This document shows, piece by piece, positions 52,965 through 61,849 of a DNA stretch of 64,000 nucleotides. The DNA is taken from the NCBI RefSeq assembly GCF_946151055.1, contig NZ_CAMGYZ010000003.1, positions 310,001 through 374,000 of the forward strand. The letters are read 5' to 3'. The DNA comes from Bacillus sp. Marseille-Q3570 (GTDB taxonomy: Bacteria > Bacillota > Bacilli > Bacillales > Fictibacillaceae). How positions within the stretch are numbered: the first letter of the stretch is position 1; every line of letters starts with the position of its first letter. A model generated the notes under the pieces. That model searched no databases and had not been told where the DNA came from. It saw only the letters and a program-made list of their open reading frames with translations. The translations under genes and the position numbers were made by a program.

Positions 52965-53132
52965 TTTATGGTGGGCTGATGTTCTTAATCAGTCCTTGAA
53001 AGGGAAGCCGGTGAGATTCCGGCGCGGTCCCGCCACTGTAAGGTTGAGGTTCTTGACATGCCACTGTTTCATAAGGAAATGGGAAGGGTTTTTCGAACCG
53101 ATGATACCAAGCCAGGAGACCTGCCATAAGGA
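52965..53132 (+). ncRNA. Cobalamin riboswitch
   Basis: AAAGGGAAGCCGGTGAGATT, CCGGCGCGGTCCCGCCACTG and TAA, then GATACCAAGCCAGGAGACCTG: the B12-box and conserved core in the right order and spacing. TATAAT at 52933-52938 is a candidate -10. Downstream there is only a 17-codon frame and a terminator, then a thioesterase gene; no cobalamin-related gene is in view. Confidence 0.95.
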
Positions 53133-53171
53133 AGAACACAGAAAATCCTACGGGAGATAGGAGGGTGTTAC

Positions 53172-53225
53172 GTGCTCGAAAGACGATTGGAAAGCCAATT
53201 TGGTTATAATCCTCTTCGGCTTTAG
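53172..53225 (+). CDS. 17-codon frame after the cobalamin riboswitch
   Basis: GTG start eight bases after AGGAGGG; reads MLERRLESQFGYNPLRL then TAG. The ribosome site is strong for so short a frame. It may be a leader peptide or the surviving 5' end of a deleted riboswitch-controlled gene. Confidence 0.4.
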   Translation: MLERRLESQFGYNPLRL

Positions 53226-53230
53226 CCTGT

Positions 53231-53257
53231 ACATCTTTGCAAAGAAGATGTTTTTAT
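53231..53257 (+). terminator. Terminator downstream of the cobalamin riboswitch
   Basis: ACATCTT/AAGATGT stem, loop TGCAAAG, then TTTTATTTT. Could be the expression platform or a plain terminator. A relic of the GGACACCAGAGCCC family (GCTAACGGACCCTATTAACA) follows at 53281. Confidence 0.8.
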
Positions 53258-53396
53258 TTTGGTTGCTTTTTACAATTACGTTGCTAACGGACCCTATTAA
53301 CATGAAATAGAATTTGCTGAAAACATGTAAGTGCTGGAAATGGCTTTATGCAATATTCCTGAAAATCATACAAGTTTAAAAATCGGAGGGGAAAAG

Positions 53397-53870
53397 ATGG
53401 AGCAATCATATCCAATCAGCAGGTCAAGAATCATTCAAACAAAACTTGTGTTACCGCCTGACACGAATCATCTGCAAACGATTTTCGGTGGAAAAGTGTT
53501 ATCATACATTGATGAAATTGCTGCATTATCAGCAATGAAGCACTCGAATAGTGTCGTCGTGACGGCATCGATCGATTCTGTTGATTTTTTATCATCTGCA
53601 AAAGTCGGTGATGCGCTTGGGCTTGAAGCATTCGTGACGTCGACAGGTAGAACATCGATGGAAGTCTACGTCAAAGTGTTTTCTTCCAATCTATTGACTG
53701 ACGAAAAGACACTGACAACCGAATCTTTTTTGACGATGGTAGCTGTTGATGCGTCAGGTAAACCTGTTCCTGTCCCCAAAATCATTCCAGAGACAGAGGA
53801 AGAATGCAGACTGCATACAACAGCGCCAGCCAGAAAAGAAAATCGTAGACATCGGGCGTTGATCCGGTAA
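53397..53870 (+). CDS. Acyl-CoA thioesterase (YkhA/YciA type)
   Basis: 157-residue hot-dog thioesterase: PPDTNHLQTIFGGKVLSYIDE, then SVDFLSSAKVGD, matches the YciA/BACH group that hydrolyses a broad range of acyl-CoAs. ATG 53397 follows GGAGGGG; an in-frame ATG at 53331 has no site. The C-terminal tail is basic (RKENRRHRALIR). Own terminator follows. I see no reason to link it to cobalamin. Confidence 0.9.
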   Translation: MEQSYPISRSRIIQTKLVLPPDTNHLQTIFGGKVLSYIDEIAALSAMKHSNSVVVTASIDSVDFLSSAKVGDALGLEAFVTSTGRTSMEVYVKVFSSNLLTDEKTLTTESFLTMVAVDASGKPVPVPKIIPETEEECRLHTTAPARKENRRHRALIR

Positions 53871-53878
53871 ATGGTTAG

Positions 53879-53910
53879 GACCAGCTAAAATCCGATTGGC
53901 TGGTCTTTTC
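53879..53910 (+). terminator. Terminator of the thioesterase gene
   Basis: GACCAGC/GCTGGTC stem followed by TTTTCC. Confidence 0.8.
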
Positions 53911-53922
53911 CATTTTCCATTT

Positions 53923-54007
53923 AAAGAAAGTATAACTACTTTCTTCATTATAAGGTCAACTAAGTCTCATCCTTCGCTTACGCTTGGCTTTGCCAAGTTT
54001 TCTTTAA
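53923..54007. repeat. Three-hairpin dispersed repeat, copy 5
   Basis: TAAAGAAAGTATAACTACTT at the left, GCTTGGCTTTGCCAAGTTTT and CTTTAAA at the right; both outer hairpins are kept. Lies between the thioesterase terminator and the rhodanese promoter. Confidence 0.8.
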
Positions 54008-54166
54008 ACCTTCTAACCCCATCATTAAATTTAATCTGGCGCCTCTTCTAAGAAATTTCCTCCACATGGAATCAATTCCTTTACTTTTGTTAGTGAAGTT
54101 CGTAAAATAAGTGGCGGAATGACTATAATAAAGCATAATGATATAGATAGCGAAAGGGTGTTGAGT

Positions 54167-54475
54167 ATGGAAAATGAAATCAAAACCATTACGCCAGCTG
54201 ATGTTGAAAAGCTTCTTAAAGACGGAAAGGAAATTTCAATAATAGATGTTCGTGAAGATGAAGAGGTGGCTGCAGGGAAGATTCCTGAAGCGAAGCATAT
54301 CCGTTTGATGGAAATTCCAGAACGTCTGGGCGAAATCGAAAAAGACCAGGAGCACATCATGGTTTGCCGCTCAGGTCGCCGCAGTGAAAATGCCGGACTA
54401 TTCTTACAAGAGCAAGGCTTTAAGGTGAAGAACATGGTAGGCGGCATGCTCGAGTGGGAAGGCGAAACAAAATAA
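54167..54475 (+). CDS. Rhodanese-domain sulfurtransferase
   Basis: 102-residue single rhodanese domain (ISIIDVREDEEVAAGKIPEA, then MVCRSGRRSENAG with active-site Cys about residue 66). Transfers sulfane sulfur to cyanide or protein acceptors. Resembles B. subtilis YtwF by size and location. ATG 54167 follows GAAAGGGTG; TATAAT at 54123 is a likely -10. Confidence 0.9.
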   Translation: MENEIKTITPADVEKLLKDGKEISIIDVREDEEVAAGKIPEAKHIRLMEIPERLGEIEKDQEHIMVCRSGRRSENAGLFLQEQGFKVKNMVGGMLEWEGETK

Positions 54476-54574
54476 TAAAAGTTTTTGTCTGAATTTGTTG
54501 TTATCGATTAAATGCAAAAACAATAATTTTTTCAAAAGGGCTTATTAAAATAGACAGAAAGGGGAAACGGAGAG

Positions 54575-54910
54575 ATGATTTGGGGAGCAACCCTGTTCGT
54601 GTTAGTTGTGTATATCTTCTTCTCCTATCTACTTCCTTTTATGAAACTGAAAACATTTCAACAAGAGGCTGTAGACCATGATGAATATTGCATGATCGAT
54701 GTACGTGATTATCAATCTTCTTATCGGAATCCATTTCCGATCATGACAAAAAACATTCCGCTGTCCTACCTGTCCAGGACGACAAAAGAGGAAGAGATCT
54801 GCGATCGGGATATCGTTGTTATTGCAGAATCTAAGTATGTTGCAGCCATGGCGGCGCGGATTTTAAAGCGGAAAACGGATAGATTCATCTATTATGTAAC
54901 GGTTTCCTGA
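54575..54910 (+). CDS. Membrane-anchored rhodanese-like protein without catalytic Cys
   Basis: 111 residues: one N-terminal helix (about 4-24) and a rhodanese-like fold (CMIDVRDYQSSYRNPFP, then IVVIAESKYVAAMAARIL). The active-site loop, CRSGRR in the neighbour, is AESKYV here, so sulfur transfer is unlikely. AAAGGGGAAACGGAG precedes the ATG. Probably a binding or scaffold protein. Confidence 0.72.
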   Translation: MIWGATLFVLVVYIFFSYLLPFMKLKTFQQEAVDHDEYCMIDVRDYQSSYRNPFPIMTKNIPLSYLSRTTKEEEICDRDIVVIAESKYVAAMAARILKRKTDRFIYYVTVS

Positions 54911-54995
54911 CAAAAGTAGAAGTCTTTCGTCAAAGGATTTCAGGCACCCTCGGGTGAATTTTACGTGATGAACGTATAATTCAGGGGGTGTTTTT

Positions 54996-55187
54996 TTGTT
55001 GCAGGTCAAACTCTTTGAAGCAGAACATGAGCAGGATCTAGAAGAGGAGATTAACGAATTTCTTACCCAGCTGCATGAATCAAAGTTCATTGATATCAAA
55101 TACGAAGTCTCAATGGCTGTGGATGAAGACACGGAAGACTTCGAATCTCTTTACAGTTTTTCAGCAATGATCCTTTATCGGGCATGA
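54996..55187 (+). CDS. cse60: Cse60-like small sporulation protein
   Basis: 63 residues, MLQVKLFEAEHEQDLEEEIN ... YSFSAMILYRA, close in pattern to the SigE-controlled Cse60 of B. subtilis. TTG start five bases after GGGGGTG. No clear SigE promoter could be assigned; TATAAT lies at 54975. Function unknown. Confidence 0.75.
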   Translation: MLQVKLFEAEHEQDLEEEINEFLTQLHESKFIDIKYEVSMAVDEDTEDFESLYSFSAMILYRA

Positions 55188-55238
55188 CGGATGGAATAAT
55201 GATAGACTAATAGGAAAACGGCTTAGGTGTGTGAAGAT

Positions 55239-55715
55239 ATGATTCGATTTTGCATATGTTTTTTGATTAAAGGATCGCAAGTTTTGATGCTCAATCGCAA
55301 CAAAGCACCGAATAAAGGCTTGTGGAATGGAGTAGGTGGAAAACTTGAGCCAGACGAAAACCCTGAACAAAGCGTCATCCGTGAGGTGGAAGAGGAATCA
55401 GGTTATCGTATTTCTTCGCCACAGTATGGTGGAATCGTCCGTTGGGAAGTTGACGATGAGGAAATCGGCGGAATGCATGTTTTTATCGTAAACATGACAG
55501 AAGAGAACACCTATCCGACTCCTATAAAAATGGATGAAGGAATCCTTGACTGGAAGGAATTGACCTGGATACTTGACGATGATAACCAGGGGGTCGTGAG
55601 CAACATCAGGCATTTTCTCCCCGATATGTTGCAAGGAAAAGAAGCTTGCAACTATCTTTGCATCTATCGGGGTGGCCGTCTGTCCCAAATAAAAGAAATA
55701 GGTCTGATCCGTTAA
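55239..55715 (+). CDS. Nudix hydrolase, MutT-like
   Basis: 158 residues; Nudix box GGKLEPDENPEQSVIREVEEESG (core GGKLEPDEN and REVEEESG), preceded by GLWNGVGGK, as in 8-oxo-dGTP diphosphatases. ATG 55239 has AGGTGTG eight bases upstream; a GTG four codons earlier is possible. Ends two bases from the convergent GNAT gene, with no room for a terminator. Confidence 0.9.
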   Translation: MIRFCICFLIKGSQVLMLNRNKAPNKGLWNGVGGKLEPDENPEQSVIREVEEESGYRISSPQYGGIVRWEVDDEEIGGMHVFIVNMTEENTYPTPIKMDEGILDWKELTWILDDDNQGVVSNIRHFLPDMLQGKEACNYLCIYRGGRLSQIKEIGLIR

Positions 55716-55717
55716 GA

Positions 55718-56167
55718 TCAGCCCCTGTACATTTCTTCAGCTTTTCTCCGTATTCCCATCAAGCCATTGTCTTCGTTTTTGAAAACTTCGAAACCGAATT
55801 GTTCATAAAGTCCATGGGCATCTTTCGTAACCAGCATCAATCTTCTTAATTTCTGTAAATCAGGATGGTTCATGATTTCAGACACCATCCATTTGGATAG
55901 CCCCTGTCCTCGATGACGTTCATCAATGAAAACATCGGCCAAATATCCGAACGTCGCATAGTCCGTGATCACTCTAGCGAAGCCGACCTGGGTAACATTA
56001 TGGAACAGACCGAAACAAAGTGAGTTTTTGACCGATTTTTCAACCGTATTAAAATCAATCCCTTTTGCCCAATAGGATTCATTGCTTAAATAGTCATGGA
56101 TGTACTGAAGATCCATTTCTTCTTGAACCATTGAAAGAAAGTATTCACCTTTGTAACTGTACCCCAT
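55718..56167 (-). CDS. GNAT-family N-acetyltransferase
   Basis: 149 residues. Acetyl-CoA loop RHRGQGLSKWM (about residue 88) and YEQFGFEVF are typical. Substrate unknown. ATG 56167 (MGYSYKGEYF) follows AGAGGGAG; a longer frame runs into the upstream flavoprotein gene. Twenty bases separate it from that gene on the same strand, so the two are probably one transcript. Confidence 0.88.
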   Translation of the reverse strand: MGYSYKGEYFLSMVQEEMDLQYIHDYLSNESYWAKGIDFNTVEKSVKNSLCFGLFHNVTQVGFARVITDYATFGYLADVFIDERHRGQGLSKWMVSEIMNHPDLQKLRRLMLVTKDAHGLYEQFGFEVFKNEDNGLMGIRRKAEEMYRG

Positions 56168-56187
56168 ATCCCAATCTCCCTCTGTAG

Positions 56188-57444
56188 TTAATCTTTTGCT
56201 GCATTCGTGCCTGCAAGATGTCCGGTCACGAACGCGCAAGTAATATTGTAGCCTCCTGTATAGCCGTGGATGTCCAGAATTTCACCGCAAAAATACAAGT
56301 TCGGTACGAATTTTGACCGCATCGTCTTAGGTTCAACCTCTTTTGTCGAAACCCCTCCACCTGTTACGAAAGCTTTCTCAATCGGTAATGTTCCATTCAC
56401 TTTGAAAGTGAAACCCTTTACCAGATTGGCGAACTCGCGTAAAGAGGAATGTGAGAGCTGGCTGTAGACCGTATCAAGGCTGATTTCCGCTTTTTCAAGC
56501 AAAAAATGAAGGTGCCTCTCTGGAATCCATCCTTTCAAAACGTTCTTGATCGCCTTTTTCGGTTCGTCCTTCAACATAGTGATCAATTCCTGGAAAATTT
56601 CTTCTGCATTTTGGTCCGGCATGAGATCGATGTTCATCGAGACGTACCCATCTTTACTCTTTTTCAATGCTTTGACGACAAATTGACTACAGCGGAGTAC
56701 AGCAGGACCGGAAATTCCTAGATGAGTGAAGATCATGTCCATCCGATGGGTGATGATCGGTTTGCCATTCGGTTTCAAGACACTTAAGGCGACATCACGA
56801 AGTGACAATCCCTGAAGGGTCTTTTCTTTAATGAATCTTTCGTCCGAAGTAAGCGGAACTTCGGTCGGGTAAAGATCAGTAATCGTGTGGCCCGCATCTT
56901 TTGCCCATGCATAGCCATCCCCGGTGGAACCTGTATGCGGTACAGACTTACCGCCTACTGCGATGATCACCGCTCTGGAATATACCTTTTCGCCATTCTT
57001 CAAATGAATTCCTTTTGCTTTATTATCTTCATAGATTACTTTGTTGACTTCTGTTTTTGTACGGATGTCGACACCCAGCTCTTTGATTTTCTTAAGCATG
57101 GCATCAACGACAGACTGCGCCTTGTCATTCACGGGGAACATGCGCCCGTGGTCTTCTTCCTTCAAACTGATACCAAGCCCTTCGAAAAAGGCGATGATGT
57201 CTTCATTGTTGAAGATGTTGAAGGCACTGTAGAGGAATTTGCCGTTTCCTGGCACGTGTTTGATGATTTCTTCAATCGGAAGCCGGTTTGTGACATTACA
57301 GCGGCCGCCACCAGAAATGGCAAGTTTTCTGCCAAGTTTATCACCTTTATCGATCAATAAGACGGAGTCACCGTTTGAAGCCCCTGCAACAGCTGCCATC
57401 AAACCTGAAGGACCGCCGCCTATTATAATGATATCGTATTTCAT
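56188..57444 (-). CDS. ytfP: HI0933/BaiN-family flavoprotein YtfP
   Basis: 418 residues, FAD-dependent oxidoreductase. N-terminal FAD motif [32 protein letters not shown], and a C-terminal [22 protein letters not shown] motif define the HI0933 family. The physiological reaction is unsettled; some members reduce bile-acid enones. AAGTAGGTGTACTT lies before the ATG. A dispersed repeat occupies the upstream spacer. Confidence 0.92.
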   Translation of the reverse strand: MKYDIIIIGGGPSGLMAAVAGASNGDSVLLIDKGDKLGRKLAISGGGRCNVTNRLPIEEIIKHVPGNGKFLYSAFNIFNNEDIIAFFEGLGISLKEEDHGRMFPVNDKAQSVVDAMLKKIKELGVDIRTKTEVNKVIYEDNKAKGIHLKNGEKVYSRAVIIAVGGKSVPHTGSTGDGYAWAKDAGHTITDLYPTEVPLTSDERFIKEKTLQGLSLRDVALSVLKPNGKPIITHRMDMIFTHLGISGPAVLRCSQFVVKALKKSKDGYVSMNIDLMPDQNAEEIFQELITMLKDEPKKAIKNVLKGWIPERHLHFLLEKAEISLDTVYSQLSHSSLREFANLVKGFTFKVNGTLPIEKAFVTGGGVSTKEVEPKTMRSKFVPNLYFCGEILDIHGYTGGYNITCAFVTGHLAGTNAAKD

Positions 57445-57470
57445 AAGTACACCTACTTTTATTTATACTT

Positions 57471-57554
57471 AAAGAAAGTATAAACACTTTCTTCAGTATA
57501 AGTGCAACTATGGCTCAGCCTTCACCAGGGCTTGGCTTTACCATGTTTTCTTTA
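57471..57554. repeat. Three-hairpin dispersed repeat, copy 6
   Basis: AAAGAAAGTATAAACACTTT then CTTCAGTATAAGTGCAACTA, GGCTCAGCC and CCATGTTTTCTTT. Closest to copy 1; lies between divergent genes. Confidence 0.8.
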
Positions 57555-57632
57555 TCTCTTCTGTAAGATACCATGTTTATAGTACGTATTCCAAATGTTA
57601 TAGAAATTGGAGCAAGGAGGCATGTTCGATCT

Positions 57633-58013
57633 ATGGACAATCAATACACCCCATCTGTGACGGAAGGTTATATACCAGAAGATGGGGGCTGGACAACGTA
57701 TAATGAAACCCCTGTATTATTACTATCATTTCCAAAATTCGATCAACTCGTTCGAATCGACAATAGTGGGTATTCTTATTTATGGTTATACGACGAGGAG
57801 ATGGAGGGCTATGTTTTTTGTTTCAAACTTGACAGCGGAGAAGAGCGTGCTCTGCTTTTCAAAAATGATCATGCCGGTAAGTTGCTCCTGGAGGAAGAGG
57901 CTCAAGCTCTTTTTCATATCGCTATCACTTCGACGATGCTCGAAGAGATTGACGACGATACGCCATTATTATGGCTGCCGAAGATAGAGTTCACTCCAAG
58001 ACCGACACCTTAA
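57633..58013 (+). CDS. Unknown protein, 126 residues
   Basis: Acidic soluble protein (MDNQYTPSVTEGYIPEDGGW ... LPKIEFTPRPTP), no membrane helix or motif I recognise. ATG 57633 has AAGGAGG twelve bases upstream. Divergent from ytfP and 80 bases before ytgP. Confidence 0.55.
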   Translation: MDNQYTPSVTEGYIPEDGGWTTYNETPVLLLSFPKFDQLVRIDNSGYSYLWLYDEEMEGYVFCFKLDSGEERALLFKNDHAGKLLLEEEAQALFHIAITSTMLEEIDDDTPLLWLPKIEFTPRPTP

Positions 58014-58094
58014 TGAAAAGCTTTAGCGAAAGCTATCATACTATGGTAAAATACATAGGATTATACGAAATGGCATTAGGAGTTGGAACGTTAT

Positions 58095-59738
58095 ATGTCA
58101 AAGTTGATACGTGGCACGTTGATTTTAACAGCGGCTACTTTCTTTTCTAAATTTCTTGGGTTGATTTTTGTCATCCCGTTCGAATGGTTAGTGGAAACGG
58201 ATGAGGTATCCGGTGGGGCACTTTATAGTTATGCGTACACCCCTTATACGGTTTTCTTAAGCATTTCTACTCTAGGACTGCCGTTAGCGGTATCGAAATT
58301 TGTGTCGAAATATAATGCGTTAGGGGATTATGTTACCGGAAGACGTCTTTTGAAATCAGGACTTGTTGTGATGACGATCAGTGGTATTGTTGCATTCCTT
58401 TTGCTGTTTTCATTAGCTGAGTGGATTGCGACCTTACTGGTCAGTAACAAAGAAGGAACCGATGGGAACTCGTTGGAGGATGTCATAATGGTTATCCGTC
58501 TGGTTTCTACAGCCCTCATCATCGTACCGATCATGAGTTTGATCAGGGGTTACTTCCAGGGATTCCAATCGATGGGACCTACAGGGCTGTCACAGGTGAT
58601 CGAGCAGATCGTCCGCGTAGGATTCATCCTGGTCAGTGCGTTTTTAGTCATTGTCGTATTCAAGGGTGAAATCAGCACAGCAGTAGGTTTTGCAACGTTT
58701 GCTGCGTTTGTGGGGGCTCTTGCTTCATTGATCATTCTGCTCTGGTATTGGAAAAAACGGAAACCGCATTTGGATAAACTGATGAAAGATAGTGTCGATC
58801 ACAAGGTTTCACTGCCAAAAATGTATAAGGAACTCATTCAATATGCGATTCCGTTCGTAGCGGTCGGCTTAGCAATTCCAATCTATCAAGTCATCGATCA
58901 GTTTACGATTACGAATGCGCTTCGTAACGGATTCGGCTATGATCTGGCGAGAGCTGAATCCTACTATGCTGTTCTCCAGGCCTACTCACAGAAGTTGATC
59001 ATGATTCCGGTTTCATTAGCGACAGGACTTGCATTGACCGTCATTCCGTTAATTACAACACTTTACACAAAAAAAGACTTTTCAGTTTTGCAAAGTCAGA
59101 TTACAAAGATTTTTGAAATCGTCCTGTTCTTGACAGTGCCAGCTGGAGTTGGCCTTGCATTGCTTGGATTACCTGCATACTCGTTGCTGTTTTCAAACAA
59201 CATAGAAATCGGTGGAGAGGTTCTCTCAGGGTACGCGCCGACAGCCATTCTTTTTGCATTATTCACAGTGACTGCTGCCATCCTACAAGGGATCAATAAA
59301 CAAAAGTTTGCTGTGTATAGTCTGATGATGGGAATTTTCGTGAAATTGAGCTTGAACTATATTTTGATTGCGAATATAGGTATAGCAGGTGCAATTGTTG
59401 GTACAAATTTGGGTTATATTCTATCAATTGTGATCAATGTCATGATCATCAAAAAATATGCTAAATATCAATTCAGACCTGTATTCAAACGCTCCATCTT
59501 GATTGGTATGTTCATTGGGATGATGGTGATCGCGGTCATTCTTGCCAAATGGGGGGTTGAAGGAATCGTAGGGACTGATTATAGCCGTACCTTTACTTCC
59601 TTATCCGTTCTGCTTGTATGTGTACTGGCAGGAGCAGGGGTCTACCTCTATATGAGTCACTTCTCGGGGCTCCTACAACACATTTTCGGCGAGCGAATCG
59701 AACGGATCTTCAAACGTAAAAAAGTACGTTCAAATTAA
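58095..59738 (+). CDS. ytgP: MurJ/SpoVB-family flippase YtgP
   Basis: 547 residues, about fourteen helices, MOP superfamily. YtgP of B. subtilis is a MurJ-type lipid II flippase. GTLILTAATFFSKFLGLIFV, then GYFQGFQSMGPTGLSQVIEQ, are family signatures. ATG 58095 (MSKLIRG) is eleven bases after AGGAG; a TTG four codons earlier is less likely. The stop overlaps the terminator. Confidence 0.93.
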   Translation: MSKLIRGTLILTAATFFSKFLGLIFVIPFEWLVETDEVSGGALYSYAYTPYTVFLSISTLGLPLAVSKFVSKYNALGDYVTGRRLLKSGLVVMTISGIVAFLLLFSLAEWIATLLVSNKEGTDGNSLEDVIMVIRLVSTALIIVPIMSLIRGYFQGFQSMGPTGLSQVIEQIVRVGFILVSAFLVIVVFKGEISTAVGFATFAAFVGALASLIILLWYWKKRKPHLDKLMKDSVDHKVSLPKMYKELIQYAIPFVAVGLAIPIYQVIDQFTITNALRNGFGYDLARAESYYAVLQAYSQKLIMIPVSLATGLALTVIPLITTLYTKKDFSVLQSQITKIFEIVLFLTVPAGVGLALLGLPAYSLLFSNNIEIGGEVLSGYAPTAILFALFTVTAAILQGINKQKFAVYSLMMGIFVKLSLNYILIANIGIAGAIVGTNLGYILSIVINVMIIKKYAKYQFRPVFKRSILIGMFIGMMVIAVILAKWGVEGIVGTDYSRTFTSLSVLLVCVLAGAGVYLYMSHFSGLLQHIFGERIERIFKRKKVRSN

Positions 59739-59762
59739 GGCCTTTATCGAAAGGCCTTTTCT
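59737..59762. terminator. Bidirectional terminator
   Basis: AAGGCCTTT/AAAGGCCTT stem, loop ATCG, TTTT on the plus strand. Starts at the ytgP stop. Confidence 0.85.
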
Positions 59763-59777
59763 GTTGCAATAAATTTT

Positions 59778-60212
59778 TTATTCCGAGTTGCTTAATTGTT
59801 TATCAAACCAGGCTAGTTGTTGGCCGATGCCCAGCCCTTTCATTGGAATCTCATATTCATAGCCCTTTTGCTCGAGTTGTGGCTCCAAATGATCTCGATA
59901 TACTTTTCCGCCATGGAGATAGACGATGACCTCTTCAGGGGATTCATACTTCAAAAATGTATCGATTACATTTCTAGCCCACACCTTTTTTTCCATGATA
60001 GAAAATGTCTTGATAGAAAGATCATAGGGCTCCAAAGTCTGATCAGGTAAAAGTAGTCCGTCTTTTGCATTGTAAAAATAGAAACGATCATAATGTTCTT
60101 TTGCATATTGCACTGATTTTTGGAACAATGGGCTTGTATAAAATTCAAGCACAGGTGCAGGATGGTCCAATTTTTTTCTGCCAGTAGCAAGTAAGCCGAT
60201 TGATTGTTTCAA
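59778..60212 (-). CDS. DUF6884-like protein
   Basis: 144 residues. The LLATGRKKLDHPAPVLEFYTSPLFQKSVQYAKEHYD region (GRKKLDHPAP, YTSPLFQ) resembles the DUF6884 family, small proteins of unknown function sometimes linked to nucleotide metabolism. AGGAGGGGTACTATT precedes the ATG. Confidence 0.7.
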   Translation of the reverse strand: MKQSIGLLATGRKKLDHPAPVLEFYTSPLFQKSVQYAKEHYDRFYFYNAKDGLLLPDQTLEPYDLSIKTFSIMEKKVWARNVIDTFLKYESPEEVIVYLHGGKVYRDHLEPQLEQKGYEYEIPMKGLGIGQQLAWFDKQLSNSE

Positions 60213-60303
60213 TAGTACCCCTCCTTTTGGACTATTTTTATTTTATTATACACTTAAATGGAAAAAATAAGCTACAATTTTACATTTGTTGGGAGGTTTT
60301 TGC

Positions 60304-61026
60304 GTGAGGATCGACAAGTTATTAGCAAATATGAACTATGGAAGTCGAAAAGAAGTTAAGAAACTGCTGAAAAACGGTCTTGTAAAAGTTGACGGTGAAA
60401 TCTTGAAGGATGGAAAATCTCACGTTGATCCTGAAACAGCTACAATTACAGTCGGCGAGGAAATTGTAAATTATATAAAGCACATTTATGTAATGATGAA
60501 TAAACCAAATGGTGTCATATCTGCTACAGAAGACAATCATCATAAGACGGTCGTTGATCTCTTAGATGAAGAAGTGGCTTTACATAAACCATTTCCAGTA
60601 GGCCGTCTTGATAAAGATACAGAGGGTTTATTGATTTTGACGAACGATGGCCAGCTTTCACATCGGTTGCTCGCTCCAAAGAAACATGTACCGAAAACAT
60701 ACTATGCGAAAATTGATGGTATTGTAACTGAAGACGATCGTTCCCTCTTTAAAAAAGGTGTTGAGCTTGATGATGGGTATGTAACAAAGCCTGCTGAGCT
60801 GATAATCCACATGAGTGATACGCAGTCTGAAATCGAGTTGACGATTACGGAAGGAAAATTTCATCAAGTGAAGCGAATGTTTGAAGCAGTCGATAAAAAG
60901 GTTACTTATTTGAAGAGACTCCAAATGGGATCATTGAAGCTGGACCCATCCCTTTCACAAGGACAATACCGATTTCTCACAACAGATGAGATCAAGCTGT
61001 TAGAAAACGATTCTCCAATGCCCTGA
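60304..61026 (+). CDS. rRNA pseudouridine synthase (RsuA/RluB family)
   Basis: 240 residues. S4 RNA-binding domain (1-60; RIDKLLANMNYGSRKEVKKLL) then the catalytic domain with GRLDKDTEGLLILTNDG, where Asp is the nucleophile. Size and place match B. subtilis YtzG. GTG 60304 follows GGGAGG; a TTG six codons earlier overlaps that site. Confidence 0.93.
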   Translation: MRIDKLLANMNYGSRKEVKKLLKNGLVKVDGEILKDGKSHVDPETATITVGEEIVNYIKHIYVMMNKPNGVISATEDNHHKTVVDLLDEEVALHKPFPVGRLDKDTEGLLILTNDGQLSHRLLAPKKHVPKTYYAKIDGIVTEDDRSLFKKGVELDDGYVTKPAELIIHMSDTQSEIELTITEGKFHQVKRMFEAVDKKVTYLKRLQMGSLKLDPSLSQGQYRFLTTDEIKLLENDSPMP

Positions 61027-61088
61027 GAGTTTTATACCCGCTGTAGAAGGGTATTAATCAAACATACTTGAAAAAAGGAGAATCTAAA

Positions 61089-61718
61089 ATGCTGATATTC
61101 GGTAAAGATATCCTGAATCAGAAAATCGTAACGAACGAAAATGAAGAATCATCGAAAAGAAAAGTAGAGGATTTGCTTCTAAATAAGAAAACGTATGATT
61201 TAGATTATCTTCTTTTTGTAGAAAAGAATCCGGAAAAAATTGATGAGCCGAACCGTGTCGAGTCCTCCATGGACAATGTGGTCAATAGTGCTGGAGGTCA
61301 AGCTGCCACAAATACACCGCCAGTAACTGCAGACGATACCTTTTCTAAGAGTTACAACAAAGAAACACGGTATATCTCTTTCAAAGATGTAACAGAGCTG
61401 ACAGAGCATCATGTGAGTATAACGGGAGTCGACCAACAGCTTCATGATCCAATCGAGTCGATTGCAGCTTCGTCAATCGTGGGCAAAAAAGTCAAGACAG
61501 AAAGCGATGAGACGTTAGGGAAAGTAATTGATGTTGTCATTGACTGGGATCAAAGGAGGGTCGTTGGTCTGGCCCTTGCAGAAGGATTCTGGGCGAAGCT
61601 TGTATCGGAGGAGAACCGGTTCATGCGACTGGAAGAAACGATGGACTGGGGTCCGGAGCACATCATTGTACCAAATCACTTTAAAGACCATCTGGTTGAG
61701 AGTATGAATGAAATCTAA
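61089..61718 (+). CDS. PRC-barrel-domain protein
   Basis: 209 residues. N-terminal part polar; C-terminal SIVGKKVKTESDETLGKVIDVVID is a PRC-barrel strand pattern, repeated weakly near the N-terminus (LIFGKDILNQKIV). ATG 61089 follows AAGGAG at nine bases. Possibly binds RNA or membranes; role unknown. Confidence 0.75.
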   Translation: MLIFGKDILNQKIVTNENEESSKRKVEDLLLNKKTYDLDYLLFVEKNPEKIDEPNRVESSMDNVVNSAGGQAATNTPPVTADDTFSKSYNKETRYISFKDVTELTEHHVSITGVDQQLHDPIESIAASSIVGKKVKTESDETLGKVIDVVIDWDQRRVVGLALAEGFWAKLVSEENRFMRLEETMDWGPEHIIVPNHFKDHLVESMNEI

Positions 61719-61740
61719 CCAGGGTAGCAAGATGAAACCA

Positions 61741-61795
61741 AAAAAACTGGCTCCAATCTCAATAGGTTCCATGAGGTTGGGGCCAGTTTTCTTTC
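61741..61795 (+). terminator. Terminator of the PRC-barrel gene
   Basis: AAAACTGGC/GCCAGTTTT outer stem with inner TCCAATCTC/GAGGTTGG pairing, then CTTTC. Confidence 0.85.
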
Positions 61796-61849
61796 AGTAA
61801 TGACTCAGCCTGGTTAAGGTTTGGCTGTGCCACATTTTCGTCATTTAAG
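61791..61849. repeat. Three-hairpin dispersed repeat, copy 7 (decayed)
   Basis: CTTTCAGTAATGACTCAGCC, AAGGTTTGGCTGTGCCACA and TTTTCGTCATTTAA keep the family order. Overlaps the ytzE stop codon. Confidence 0.55.
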
